A DNA stretch of 64,000 nt from Aegilops tauschii subsp. strangulata (GCF_002575655.3 NC_053036.3:158758627-158822626), one strand, 5' to 3'. Shown: positions 1 through 11,569, counted from the first letter of the stretch. The notes: generated by a model not told the origin, from the sequence alone. Made by a program: numbers and translations.

Positions 1-815
1 AGAGGTCGTTGTTCAAAGAAATTTTTGTCTATTTCATTTCTTTCATGCATATGCATATCAGTTTCATGGTCTAGCAAATATTGTTCTAGTGGATCAGTAG
101 GAGGCATGGCAATAGAAGCAAGACCAATTATTTCATCCTCACTAGGTAATTCTTTCTTATGAGGTTGTCTATTAAAGTTGGAAAATTGAATTCATGGGAC
201 TCATCACCAAAGCTAAGACTGACACTTCGTTAATGACAATCTATAGTAGCATTGACAGTGTTCAAGAAAGGTCTAGCAAAGATAATGGGACAAACATCAT
301 CTTGTGGGGAACCAAGGACTAGAAATCAGTAGGGTATTTTATTTTCCCACACAAGACTTCGACATCTCTAACAATCCCAAGTGGTGTGATGGTGTCTCTA
401 TTAGAAAGTTTAACAGTAACATCTGTGTCTTCTATTTCAGTGGGTGCTATATCATTCATAATTTCTTGGTATAAGGTAAAAGGAATAACACTCACGCTAG
501 CACCTAAATCACATAAACCAGGATACCAATGATCTCCAATTTTAACTGAGACAACAGGCATGCCAACAACGGGTCTATGTTTATCTTTTTCATCAGGTTT
601 GGCAATTCTAGCGGCTTCATCACAGAAGTAAATAACATGCCCATCAATATTTTCTACCAAAAGATCTTTAACCATAGCAACACTAGGTTCTGCTTTAATT
701 TGTTCAACAAGTTTAGGTGCTCTAATATTACTTTTGCCAACCACATTTGAAACCTTAGCATGTTCCTTTATCCTAACAGGGAAAGGTGGTTTTTCAATAT
801 AAGCACTAGGCACAA
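1..815 (-). pseudogene. Gypsy protease region, broken, pol continues off the left edge
   Basis: This is a retroviral-type aspartic protease from a minus-strand Gypsy element. An open segment of 164 codons (319-813) carries the active-site motif DLGAS at residues 102-106, followed by a hydrophobic stretch typical of the flap region. The downstream protease motif (PIIFARPFLNT) is readable in another frame at about 240-300, so the reading frame is lost near 319 by a frameshift or stop. More stops follow towards position 1. The protein would release Gag and Pol from the polyprotein. RT would lie left of the window and is not visible. The gag of the same element lies immediately upstream at 816-1583. 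It is decayed and not expected to be functional. Confidence 0.8.
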
Positions 816-1583
816 CTAGATCAGGTAAATAATAGTTTCATCTTTAGCTATTACCGGTTCTTTAATTTCTTCCTTAATAGGTGGATGATATTTAAACCAC
901 TTCTCCTTGGGGAGATCAACATGAGTAGCAAATGATTCACAGAAAGAGGCTAATATCTCAGAGTCAAGTCCATATTTAGTGCTAAACTTTTGAAAAGCAT
1001 CAGTATTCATAAAAGATTTAACACAGTCGAATTCAAGCTTAATACCTGACTGTTTACCTTCATTGAGTTCCCAATCTTCAGAGTTGCGTTTAATTCTTTC
1101 GAAAAGATCCCACCTGAATTCAATAGTCTTCTTCATAGAAGAACCAGTACAAGAAGTATCGAGCATGGATTGATCATCACGAGAAAGCCGAGCATAAAAA
1201 TTCTGAATGATAATTTCTCCCGAGAGCTCATGATTGGGGCATGAATATAAGATTGACTTAAGCCTCCCCCAAGCTAGAGCGATACTTACTCCTTCACGAG
1301 GCCAAAAATTATATATATAATTCCGATCACGATGAACTAGATGCATAGGATAAAATATTTGGTGAAATTTCAATTTAAATCGATTCCAGTTCCAAGTTCC
1401 AATATCATCGCATAGCCTATACCATGCAAATGCTTTTACCTTCAAAGATAAAGGGAAAACCTTCTTCTTACCTTCATCTTTGGACAAACCTGCAAGCTTA
1501 AATAATCCACACATTTCATCCACATATAGCAAGTGCATATCAGGATGTTCAGTTCCATCTCCTGCATAAGGATTAGCAAGCAA
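816..1583 (-). pseudogene. gag: Gypsy gag (capsid) remnant
   Basis: A 255-codon open stretch matches the plant Gypsy Gag capsid core: a tryptophan-rich segment (FAWYRL, WNWNRFKLKF) around residues 50-75 followed by an Arg/Leu-rich helical region. Gag would form the virus-like particle that packages the RNA. The stretch is in a different frame from the protease after it. Upstream sequence back to the PBS at 1792 is only readable in fragments (for example 1442-1651 in another frame), so the N-terminus is broken. It belongs to the same minus-strand element as the protease at 1-815 and the LTR at 1821-3321. I infer a Sabrina/WHAM-type (Athila-lineage) family, but the exact family is uncertain. 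Confidence 0.75.
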
Positions 1584-1791
1584 TTATTCCATGATACCCG
1601 AAGGAATTTCATAACCAATAATTTCAGTAGGTGCAATAGGTTGAGGGGCAACTAATTGTGGTTCCGGTCAAGGTGAAGATACCCCGAACAAACCCCTAAA
1701 GGATTATTCTCCATAGTAACAAGTATCAATAAATTTCAGCACATAGTAATAATTTTTCCTTACCGATTTCCACTTACCAAGAGCGCTTCAC

Positions 1792-1809
1792 TCCCCGGCA
1801 ACGACACCA
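1792..1809 (-). other. Primer binding site, tRNA-Asp type, decayed
   Basis: The minus strand reads TGGTGTCGTTGCCGGGGA. It differs at two positions from the tRNA-Asp PBS seen elsewhere in this window, both changes being of the C/G-to-T/A kind. It sits 11 bases from the end of the LTR at 1821-3321 and marks that LTR as the 5' LTR of a minus-strand element. Confidence 0.8.
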
Positions 1810-1820
1810 AAAAAGAGCCT

Positions 1821-3321
1821 TGATGATCCACAAGTATAGGGGATCAATCATAGTCCTTTCGATAAGTAAGAGTGTAGAACCCAACGAGGAGCACAAGGAA
1901 ATGACAAGTGGTTTCAACAAGGTATTTTCTGCAAGCACTGAAATTGTCGGTAACGCGTAGTTTGATAGCAAGATAATTTGTAACGAGCAAGTAACGGTAA
2001 TGGTAAATAAAGTGCAGCAAGGTAGCCCAATCATTTTGTGGCAAAGGACAGGCCAAAACGGTCTCTTATGATAAGCAAAGCGTTCTTGAGGGTACACGGG
2101 AATTTCATCTAGTCACTTTCATCATGTTGGTTCAATTCGTGTTCGCTACTTTGATAATTTGATTTGTGGGTGGACCGATGCTTAGGTGTTGTTCTTACTT
2201 GAAAAAACCTCCTACTTATGATTAACACCCTCACAAGCATCGACAACTATGAGAAAAGTATTAAGATAGATTCTAACCATAGCATTAAACTTTTGGATCC
2301 AAATCAGTCCCTTACGAAGTAGCGCATAATGTAGGGTTTAAGCTTCTGTCACTCTAGCAACCCATCATCTAATAACTACTCCACAATGCATTCCCTTAGG
2401 ACCTAATAAGGTGACATGCCATGTAGTCCATGTTCGCATGACACCACTAAGGGAATCACAACATACATATCATCAAAATGTCGAACACATATCAAGTTCA
2501 CATGATTACTTGCAACAAGATTTCTCATGTGACCTCAAGAATAAAAGTAACTACTGACAAATGATAATCATGCTCAAGATCATAGGAGTATTAAATAGCA
2601 TAATGGATCTGAACATAATCTTCCACCAAATAAACCATATAGTAATCAATTATAATATGTAATCAACACTACTAGTCACCCTCAAGTACCAATCTAAGGT
2701 TCCGGTACAAAGATTGAACACAAGAGATGAACTAGTGTTTGAGAGGAGATGGTGTTGTTGAAGATGTTGATGGAGATTGCCCTCCCAAAGATGGGATAGT
2801 CGTTGGTGATGACGATGACGATGATTTCCACCTCCGGGAGGGAAGTACCCCCGGCAGAATCGCTCCACCGGAGGGCCAAAGTGCTCCTACCCAAGTTCCA
2901 CCTCGAGATGGTGGCGCTTCATCCCGAAAGTCCTCCCCTTATTTTTTCTAGGTCAAAATGACTTATATACCAGAAGAGGGACACCGAAGGTGGGCCGAGG
3001 AGGGCACAACCCACCAGGGCGCGCCAGGCAGGTGGGTTGTGCCCACCTGGTGGGCCTCCTCCGGTAGTTATTTGCTCCAATATTTTTAATATATTCCAAA
3101 ACAATTCTCCGTAAATTTTCAGCTCATTCGGAGATGTGCATAATAGGTGACTCTGACGTAGCTTTTTCAGGTCTAGAATTCCAGCCGCCAGCATTCTCCC
3201 TCTTTGTGCAAACCTTGCATATTATGAGAGAAAAGGCATTAGAATTACTCCATAAAGCATTATTATGCATAAAAACATTATAAATAACAGTAGGAAAACA
3301 TGATGCAAAATGGACGTATCA
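1821..3321 (-). mobile_element. 5' LTR of minus-strand Sabrina/WHAM-type Gypsy element
   Basis: On the minus strand the LTR starts TGATACGTCC (at 3321) and ends near ATCA at 1821, about 1.5 kb. It is followed by a PBS and gag remains. The same sequence recurs at 3357-6362, which confirms the limits. The two copies differ at many positions by eye, so this is an old element. The boundary at 1821 is accurate to about 10 bases. Confidence 0.85.
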
Positions 3322-3327
3322 CTTCAC

Positions 3328-3345
3328 TCCCCGGCATCGGTGCCA
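3328..3345 (-). other. Second primer binding site, between two LTRs
   Basis: The minus strand reads TGGCACCGATGCCGGGGA, a tRNA-Asp-type PBS with two changes. It directly follows the LTR at 3357-6362. Only six further internal bases separate it from the start of the next LTR at 3321, so almost no internal region remains. Confidence 0.8.
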
Positions 3346-3568
3346 GAAAAGAGCCTTGATGACCCTCAAGTATAGGGGATCAATCATAGTCCTTTCGATA
3401 AGTAAGAGTGTCGAACCCAATGAGGAGCAGAAGAAAATGAGAAGTGGTTTTCAGCAAGGTAATTTCTGCAAGCACTACAATTGTCGGTAACAGGTAGTTT
3501 GATAGCAAGATAATTTGTAACAAGTAAGTAACAGTAACGGTAAAGAAAGTGCAGCAAGGTAGCCCAAT

Positions 3569-5050
3569 TGTTAGGGCATGTCTCTCTCTAAGTGGTTTTG
3601 GTGATTGATGACAATGCATTTGCGGACTAATCATGTGCATTAAGCATTTTTCAGTTATTCATTCATTGGCATGAGACGATTCTTTCCCCTCAGAGCTCAA
3701 GGTGACGATGGTGTAGTCTCATTCGTTTCGGTTTTGGTGGACTTGAGTCGTAGGAGACACCGTACTATCAAGAGGGGGTCCGCATCGGAAAGGCTAGGGT
3801 GGAATCAACACACACACATCTATCTCGCACCCGCAGCTCCTTTCTCTTCCTTGGAGTATACCGTTATCGCGGAAGTGGCACATGGGAGGAGCCAGCGGTA
3901 GTACCGGCGGTCCGGAGCGGTAGTACCGCTGATAGCCTTAAGCGGCAGTACCGCTGTTTCACAGCGGTAGTACCGCTCATGGTCATCAGCGGCACAACGG
4001 CTCCCGTTCTGCGCTGGTACCGCCTCGATTCGAGCCCGTTGTTTCTCTTGTCGGGTTGGGCGGTAGTAGGAGCGGTAGTAGGCGCGGTAGTACCGCTTCA
4101 ATCGGTAGTACCGTCCTACCACCGCTACTAGTGCCGCTCGAGGGCGCTCTCTCTCTTGCCCCTTCTCTCTACTCTCTGTGCGCAGCCCCAGCGGTACTAC
4201 CACTGGGCCAAGCGGCAGTACCGCTGCCCAGTGCGGTAGTACCGCTCCCTTGGGCGGTAGAGCCGCCCTCAGTGGGCTGAGTTGTGGGACAACGGTTGGA
4301 TTTGATTCCCCACTATAAAAGGAGGTCTTGTTCCCCAAGAAGACCTACCTCTTTTCCCCTAAGCTCCATTGTTGCTCCAAAGCTCATTTTCGCCCAATCT
4401 CTCTCCCTAGCCAATCAAACTTGTTGATTTTCTAGGGATTGGTTGAAAAGGCCCAGATCTACACTTCCACCAAGAGAAATTTGATTCCCCACACTAACCC
4501 CTTGCGGATCTTGTTACTCATGGGTGTTTGAGCACCCTAGATGGTTGAGGTCACCTCGGAGCCACATTCCATTGTGGTGAAGCTCCGTGGTATCGTTGGG
4601 AGCCTCCAATCAAGTTGTGGATATTGCCCCAACCTTGTTTGTAAAGGTTCGGTTGCCGCCTTCAAGGGCACCACTAGTGGATTCACGGCATCTCTCATTG
4701 TGTGAGGGCGTGAGGAGAATATGGTGGCCCTAGTGGCTTCTTGGAGAGCATTGTGCCTCCACACCGCTCCAACGGAGACGTACTTCCCTCAACGGGAAGA
4801 AACTTCGGTAACACATCCTCGTCTCCACCGGCTCCACTTGTGGTTATCTCTTCCCTTTACTTTGTGCAAGCTATTGTTGTGTTGTATCTCTTGCTTGCAC
4901 TTGTTGTTGTTGTTGGTTGCATCACATAGGTTGCTCACCTAGTTGCACATCTAGACAACCTATTTGTTGCTAAACCTAATTTGTTAAGAAAAGCTAAAAA
5001 TTGGTAGTTGCCTATTCACCCCCCTTTGGTCAACCATATCGATCCTTTCA
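3569..5050 (+). mobile_element. Solo LTR, Copia (Sirevirus-like), TSD CCAAT
   Basis: It starts TGTTAGGG and ends GATCCTTTCA. It is flanked by the 5-bp duplication CCAAT at 3564-3568 and 5051-5055, and the host LTR resumes exactly across it. No internal sequence is present, so it is a solo LTR left by LTR-LTR recombination. The end with a CACCCCCCTTTGGTC block before a final CA resembles LTRs of Sirevirus-type Copia elements. A TATA box (CTATAAAA) lies at 4313-4320, showing plus orientation. U3 carries an array of short palindromes. Confidence 0.9.
3894..4257. repeat. Array of short GC-rich palindromes in the solo LTR U3
   Basis: Near-palindromes of the form AGCGGTAGTACCGCT (7-base arms, one central base) recur at 3916-3930, 3941-3955, 3963-3977, 4084-4096, 4211-4225 and about 4232-4246, with degraded copies between. 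They lie upstream of the TATA box. Palindromic motifs are reported for Sirevirus LTRs; a regulatory role here is inference. Confidence 0.85.
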
Positions 5051-6362
5051 CCAATCCTTTTTGTGGCAAAGGATAGGCTAAAACGGTCTCTTATAATAAG
5101 CAAAGCGTTCTTGAGGGTACACGGGAATTTCATCTAGTCACTTTCATCATGTTGGTTTGATTCGTGTTCACTACTTTGATAATTTGATATGTGGGTGGAC
5201 TGGTGCTTAGGTGTTGTTCTTACTTGAACAAACCTCCTACTTATGATTAACCCCTCGCAAGCATCCGCAACTACGAGAAAAGTATTAAGATAAAATCTAA
5301 CCATAGCATTAAACTTTTGGATCCAAATCGGTCCCTTATGAAGTAGCGCATAAACTAGGGTTTAAGCTTCTATCACTCTAGCAATCCATCATCTAATAAC
5401 TACTTCACAATGCATTCCCTTAGGCCCAAATATGGTGAAGTGCCATGTATTCCATGTTGACATGACACACTAAGGGAATCACAATATACATATCATCAAA
5501 ATATCAAACACATATCAAGTTCACATGATTACTTGCAACATGACTTCGCCCGTGACCTCAAGAACAAAAGTAACTACTCACAAATGATAATCATGCTCAA
5601 GATCAGAGGGGTATTAAATAGCATAATGGGTCTGAACATATAATCTTCCACCAAATAAACCATATAGTAATCAACTACAAAATGTAATCAACACTACTAG
5701 TCACCCACAGGTACCAGTCTGAGGTTCCGGTACAAAGATTAAACACAAGAGATGAACTAGGGTTTGAGAGGAGATGGTGCTGTTGAAGATGTTGATGAAT
5801 ATTGCCCTCCCAAAGATGAGAGGGTTATTGGTGATGATGACAACGATGATTTCCCCCTCCGGGAGGGAAGTTCCACCGACGGAATCGCTCCGTCGAAGGG
5901 CAGAAGTGCTCCTACCCAAGTTCTGCCTCGAGACGGCGGCACTCTGTCCCTAAAGTCCTCTCCTTAGTTTTTCTAGGTCAAAATGACTTATATACCAGAA
6001 GATGGGCACCGGAGGTGGGCCGAGGAGGGCACAACCCACCAGGGCGCGCCTAGGCTGCCTGGCGCGCCCAGGTGGGTTGTGCCCACCTGGTCGGCCCCCT
6101 CTGGTTGTTATTTGCTCCAGTATTTTTCATATATTCCAGAACAATTCTGCATAAATTTTCAGCTCATTTGGAGATGTGCAGAATAGGTGACTCTGACATT
6201 GGTTTTTTCAGGTCCAGAATTCCAGCTGCCGGCATTCTCCCTCTTTGTGTAAACCTTGCATATTATGAGAGAACAAGCATTAGAATTAGTCCATAAAGCA
6301 TTATTATGCATAAAAACATTATAAATAACAGTAGGAAAACATGATGCAAAATGGACGTATCA

Positions 6363-6924
6363 CAATCCTACCACAAGAATCTTGATTTCTAGCCTTCCCC
6401 AAGTTGCTTTCCACTCAAATCACCTTTCCATCATATCCAATTCTGGGAGAGAGAGTTGAGTGTTGGGGAGACTATCATTTGAAGGACAAGAGCAAGAATT
6501 CATCATCAACACAACATTTATTACCTTTTTGAGAGTGGGTGTCTCCTAGATTGGTTAGGTGTCACTTGGGAGCCTCCGTCAAGTTGTAGAGTTTAACCAA
6601 GAAGTTTGTAAGGGCAAGGAGATCGCCTACTTCGTGAAGATCTACCCGAGTGAGGCAAGTCCTTCGTGGGCAATGGCCATGGTGGGATAGACAAGGTTGC
6701 TTCTTCGTGGACCTTTCGTGGGTGGATCCCTCCATGGACTCGCACAACTGTTATCCTTCGTGGGTTCAAGTATCCATCTATGTGGACGTATGATAGCACC
6801 ACCTATCAGAACGATGCCAAAAATCTCCGTTTTGCACTCTCCAAACCCTTCCCTTTACCTTCATATGCAATGCTTTACTTTTCGCTGCTACACTCTTAGA
6901 ATTGCATGTGTAGGTTGATTGCTT
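6363..6924 (+). mobile_element. Fragment of a Copia (Sirevirus-like) LTR
   Basis: Non-coding sequence that I recognise as the downstream part of a plus-strand Triticeae Copia LTR (the phrase around TTGATTGCTT at 6915-6924 normally precedes the LTR end). It is cut on the right by the Angela insertion at 6925 and on the left by the LTR ending at 6362. It appears to be the oldest visible layer right of 6362. The family assignment rests on memory of similar repeats. Confidence 0.55.
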
Positions 6925-7306
6925 TGATGCAAATATGCCCTAGAGGCAATAATAAATTGGTTATTATTATATTTACTAAATCATGATAAAGGTTTATTAT
7001 TCATGCTAGAATTGTATTGATCGGAAACTTAGATACATGTGTGAATACATAAACAAATACCGTCTCCTAAGAAGCCTCTACTAGACTAGCTCATTGATCA
7101 AAGATGGTTAAGGTTTCCTAACCATAGACATGTGTTGTAATTTGATAATGGGATCACATTATTAGGAGAATGATGTGATGGACAAGACCCATCCATTGTC
7201 TTAGCATAATGATCGTTCAGTTTATTGCTATTGCTTTCTTCATGTCAAATACACATTCCTCCGACTATGAGATTATGCAACTCCTGGATACCGAAGGAAT
7301 ACCTTG
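6925..7306 (+). mobile_element. Angela 5' LTR, truncated
   Basis: It aligns with 63426-63805 of the 3' LTR. It breaks off after about 382 bases at the start of a foreign LTR end (7307). The rest of the LTR and its PBS are not found downstream. Sequence resumes in the leader at about 9140, so well over a kilobase is missing. Confidence 0.85.
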
Positions 7307-7609
7307 TGAAAGATCGTGGATGTCACCTAGAGGGGGGTGAATAGGTGCTTTAAAATAATTACAGTTTAGGCTTGAACAAATGTAGAATAAAACTAGCGTT
7401 TAATTTGTCAAGCACAAAACCTAAAATGACTAGGCTCACCTATGTGCACCAACAACTTATGCTAAGAAAGATAAACAACTAGGTGATAGCAAGATATATG
7501 TCAAGAAACAATATGGCTATCACAAAGCAAAGTGCATAAGTAAAGGGCTCGGGTAAGAGATAACCGAGGCACGCGGAGACGACAATGTATCCTGAAGTTC
7601 ACACCCTTG
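7307..7609 (-). mobile_element. End fragment of a minus-strand Copia (Sirevirus-like) LTR
   Basis: On the minus strand this ends with a CCCCCCTCTAGGTGACATCC block and a terminal CA, the same type of end as the solo LTR at 3569-5050 but a different subfamily. It is flanked on the left by CCTTG, a possible target duplication. It is cut at 7610 by a Gypsy LTR. Confidence 0.6.
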
Positions 7610-8726
7610 TGTCGGGGAAACGACACCTATGTGATCACAGGGAATCCCTACTACAGTTGGCGGGGCGCGGGGCCGTGCAAAGAGCGGGTCTAGAAGATCA
7701 ACGGGGGGGGGGGGGGGGATTTTATCCAGTTTCGGCCCGCAGACGATGCGTAATACCCTAGTCCTGCTTTGGTGTATATTTGGTGTTCTTGAGCTCCTGA
7801 ACTAGCTGCGGTGCGTGCCTAGACCAAAAAGTCCGAATCCTTTTCTAGTACACCTCAGGCCTCCTTTTATACGTCAAAGGGGTCGCCACAGTGGCACACA
7901 GGAGGTGGAAAGTATGTATAGTGTACAAGTCTATCGCCTGGCACCGTAGGACAAACACAATTAATGCGTTGCCGACGTGCCCTCTTGCTTTATTGGGGAT
8001 GGCAAAGAAGCTCGTCCTGTCTGTCACCGCCTCGCCCCGACGCGCGTCCAAGCTGACGAGGCATGCAGCGCCATGCTGGCTGGCTGGCTGCTGAGCTGGT
8101 GCGGTGGTAGGGTCTTCACAAAGATCTGCATGCCACCATGCAGGTGCTTGGCTAGTTGGCCTAGAAGCTGCATGCTGCCACGCAGGCGCTCGCCTAGTTG
8201 GCAGGCTGGCCGCCACGTTGGAATGGGTGAGAGGCAGAGAAACCTTGGTAGGTGTGGGCCTAGCCGCGGCCCTGCAGATGTCCCCGGCAAGGGTTTTGCC
8301 GGGGTCTCGTGGGCATCCCCGGCAAGGGCCTTGCCGGGGGCCTTCGTCTTCTAGTTCTCATCTAGTCTTGCAGGCCTTCGGTCTTCACAAAGATCTGCAT
8401 GCCACCATGCAGGCGCCTCCCGAGCCTTGGTTCCAAATGTTGTCGATGGTGTCGGAACTCTTAGGCTCAAGGGTGGCGGCCTTGCTGGTGTTGGGCAAGT
8501 TGCCCCGGCAAGGCCCTTGCCGGGGCTATGCAGGCCGTCCCGGCAAGGGTGTTGCCGGGGGAGACCCATCTTGCTCCTTTGTTCTTCATGTCTCTGGCTT
8601 GAGTGCTGCCCTGGTAGTCTTGTATCTTTGCTTCATCCGCCCCGCCAAGCGTGGCCGCAGGTGCGGCTACAACTGCCCGTGCACAAGTAAAGGGGTACAG
8701 AAGGCCCCTACTTTTGTACACCGACA
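7610..8726 (-). mobile_element. 3' LTR of a minus-strand Gypsy element
   Basis: The block begins TGTCGG and ends CCGACA, forming terminal inverted repeats. A TATA box (CGTATAAAAGG on the minus strand, about 7864-7874) sets the orientation. The next 400 bases upstream in element terms (8727-9140) look like internal 3' sequence with a purine-rich tract. The left flank is CCTTG; no matching duplication is found on the right, so the element is truncated there. A run of 16 G at 7703-7718 is part of it. Confidence 0.65.
8278..8561. repeat. Four CCCCGGCAAGG/TTGCCGGGG hairpin units in a Gypsy LTR
   Basis: Four inverted-repeat units lie in two pairs at about 8280-8340 and 8503-8561. Each unit has arms CCGGCAAGG and TTGCCGG separated by a few bases. 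A 30-base segment (TCTTCACAAAGATCTGCATG and following) also occurs twice, near 8111 and 8380, so the region is a diverged duplication of about 270 bp. Confidence 0.8.
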
Positions 8727-9140
8727 GGAGCCCCGGGGCCTGGGCCACATATAAGCACGGAGCGTTGTTGGGCCAGGCCCAGAACGGTGCGTGGGCACGT
8801 GTGGCAGAGTTTTAACTGCGGTAACTCCTTCGCCAGTTGCGCTTCCCCACGACCCGCATTGAGTGCGTGACGTGGGGGTCGTGCGGGGAATGACCGCAGC
8901 ATGCTTGCGTCATCCCGTGATGAATAGTAAAGAGGCGGCCCACATCTTCCCCATAAGAAAAGGGGAAACTGTAGGGCCGCTGCTCATTTATTCTCCTCGC
9001 CTCTCTCAACCTTGGAACCGTCGTTCCACGTTTCCCACCACGCCCGTCTTTTTCGCCATGTAGGCCGCATGCATGGCGCGGGGTAGGCGACGGACGCGCG
9101 GGATATGGGAAGGCGTGCCATGGCCGATACCCATGCACCT
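8727..9140 (-). mobile_element. Truncated 3' internal region of the same Gypsy element
   Basis: GC-rich non-coding sequence between the Gypsy LTR and the Angela leader. The side next to the LTR is rich in purines on the minus strand, consistent with a polypurine tract. No coding region is recognised. The right limit, where Angela leader sequence resumes, is approximate. Confidence 0.45.
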
Positions 9141-9925
9141 TTGATTCAGCGGCATTGTGGAATGATGCGGCCCAGACCGACCTTACACATACGCTTACGT
9201 GAGACTGGTTCCACCGACAGACATGCACTTGATGCATAAGGTGGCTAGGAGGTGTCTGTCTCTCTCACTTTAGTCGGATCGGATTCGATGAAGAGGGTCC
9301 TTATGAAGAGTAAATAGCCATAGGAGTTGTCTTAATTTATTGTATGACCCGCGTGTCAATGAAAAACGCCATGTAATTACTTTACTTTATTGCTAACCGT
9401 TAGCCATAGTAGTAGAAGTAATAGTTGGCGACACAACTTCATGAAGACACGATGATGGAGATCATGATGATGGAGATCATGGTGTCATGCCGGTGACGAA
9501 GGTGATCATGCCGCGCCTCGAAGATGGAGATCAAAGGCGGAAGATGATATTGTCCATATCATGTCACTTTATGATTTGCATGTGATGTTTGTCATGGTTG
9601 CATCTTATTTGCTTAGAACGACGGTAGCATAAATAAGATGATCCCTCACTAAAATTCAAGAAATGTGTTCCCCCTAACTGTGCACCGTTGCGAAGGTTTG
9701 TTGTTTCGAAGCACCACATGATGATCGGTTGTGATAGATTCTAACGTTCGCATACAACGGGTGTAAGCCAGATTTACACATGTGAAACACTTAGGTTGAC
9801 CTGACGAGCCTAGCATGTACAGACATGGCCTCGGAACACGAGAGACCGAAAGGTCGAACATGAGTCGTATAGTAGATGCGATCAACATGGAGATGTTCAC
9901 CGTTGATGACTAGTTCGTCTCACGT
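9141..9925 (+). mobile_element. Angela leader, left part (non-coding)
   Basis: Untranslated leader that continues without loss at 47685, after the G1 insertion and its duplicated CACGT. From memory of the family, about 200 bases normally present near 9318 are missing. No ORF here has coding character. Confidence 0.75.
9921..9925 (+). repeat. TSD CACGT of G1, left copy (right copy 47680-47684)
   Basis: CACGT precedes TGTCGG at 9926 and follows CGACA at 47679. The host Angela leader is continuous when one copy is removed. Confidence 0.95.
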
Positions 9926-10519
9926 TGTCGGTGTTTTGGGACCGGGGGTGCCCAGACTTGCCTGCCTGCGGGCTTGAGCGTGGCTCCACCAACGGCCTGG
10001 TACGACCCATCTTCAACAGCAACCACTCAAGACCCTCGCGAGGCGGACGCCACCAAGACTTCCCCAGGGGCAGCCTCACTAGGCTGGCTCCCGAGGAGCG
10101 GAGATCTCTATGCAAGGGGCACCAAGCGAGGTTCACGTGACATGTGCCATGACGACCAAGGCCAGGCGGGCGCTAGCGGGCGCAGTGTACCAGTTTCCTC
10201 TTTGGTGAGCAGCGCCAGGCACAGGCGAGGGGTCCCGAGGCATCAGGCAAATGTTTCCATATCGGTGCAACGAGACCAAGACCAGCAAGACGGCAGGACG
10301 GAGGTCATCGCGGAGCCCACGGCAGCGTCACCACCAGAGCCTTTGACAGGCGAAGACCACCTTTTGTCAGGATAGCTTGTACTAGTTGTCCCCCTTCAAA
10401 CTTGGCCGTTGTGGGATCCCTTCCCGCCTAACATTTGGGAAGAGGACCAGGGCCTCTATAAATAGGACTAGCCACCACCATAGGAGGCATCTCATCTTGG
10501 AGAGAGATCGACTCCACAT
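9926..10519 (+). mobile_element. G1 5' LTR, first part
   Basis: It matches 46788 onward. A TATA box (CTATAAAT) lies at 10456-10463. The LTR is interrupted at 10520 by WHAM-A and resumes at 33018. The WHAM-A target duplication reads CACAT at 10515-10519. Confidence 0.9.
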
Positions 10520-11569
10520 TGCTACCTCTTGAGCATGCGTTGGGTTTCCCTTGAAGAGGAAAGGGTGATGCAGCAAGGTAGCGTAAGTATTACCCTCGGT
10601 TTTTGAGAACCGAGGTATCAATCCAGTAGGAGACAACGCGCAATTCACCTAGTACCTGCACAAACAATCAAGAACCTTGCAACCAACGCGATAAAGGGGT
10701 TGTCAATCCCTTCACGGCCACTCGCAAAAGTGAGATCTGATAAAGATAATAAGATAAATATTTTTGGTATTTTTGTTGTATAGATTGGAAAGTAAAGATT
10801 GCAAAATAGTAAACGAGATGCGATATAAATAAAAGAGACTCAGTATAATAAGAAAGAGACCCGAGGCCGTAGGTTTCACTAGTGGCTTCTCTCAAGATAG
10901 CATGTATTACGGTGGGTGAACAAATTACTGCCGAGCAATTGATAGAAAAGCACATAGTTATGAAGATATCTAACGCAATGATCATGTCACGACCGGTTTT
11001 TCAATAAAATAATTATTGAGAGACCAATCCCTTTTACGGACTAGTAAGGAAGAATTCCTTCACACTGGTAGACAATATCTTGGCCACAGAAGAAAAATAC
11101 CAGGAGTACTAAATATAATACAAGGTTGGGCGGAGACTGCCCAACAATTTATTACATGCACGCCGACAAACAAGACGGCGGATAGGGTGACATAACTACT
11201 AACTCACGATAATAACGGTGGTGGAAATATCACTGCGAAATGAGTGATATGACTCCTGAAGACTACAGCTCATCGAGCGTCGGAGTGAGGCTCGAGGAGA
11301 CTTATTGCGGGTGGCAGAAGCGTATATAATACAAGTGACCAATATCCGGGATCGCGCAGGACTGACTGGGACTCCTCTAGGCGTCGGACGCGCTATCAAA
11401 CTCTTCATCCAAGAGATCGCCTTCGTCAACATCTGGCCAAATCAACAAGCCAGGTGAGTACTATGAAAGTACTCGCAAGACAGTTCGGACATAAGATATA
11501 ACAAATGTAAGCATGAAGCATATGAACAAGTTAACCAGTGCGTTCAGACATAGAGACAATGAATACTGG

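Larger units (their letters stand above)
3357..6362 (-). mobile_element. Second LTR of the same family, interrupted by a solo LTR
   Basis: This is the same family and orientation as 1821-3321. The start TGATACGTCC on the minus strand is at 6362 and the end near 3357. It is split by a 1482-bp solo LTR plus TSD (3569-5055). Without the insertion it is about 1.52 kb, matching the first copy. Left of it lies only a PBS and then another LTR. Right of it lies a Copia LTR fragment from 6363. Confidence 0.85.

Noticed and set aside
3820..4338. 172-codon minus-strand ORF
   Set aside because: It spans the palindrome array of the solo LTR; repeated Tyr-Tyr-Arg units come from the repeat itself.
8104..8754. 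216-codon plus-strand ORF
   Set aside because: It lies over a minus-strand Gypsy LTR, is GC-rich and crosses hairpin repeats. No domain; the frame is a by-product of base composition.
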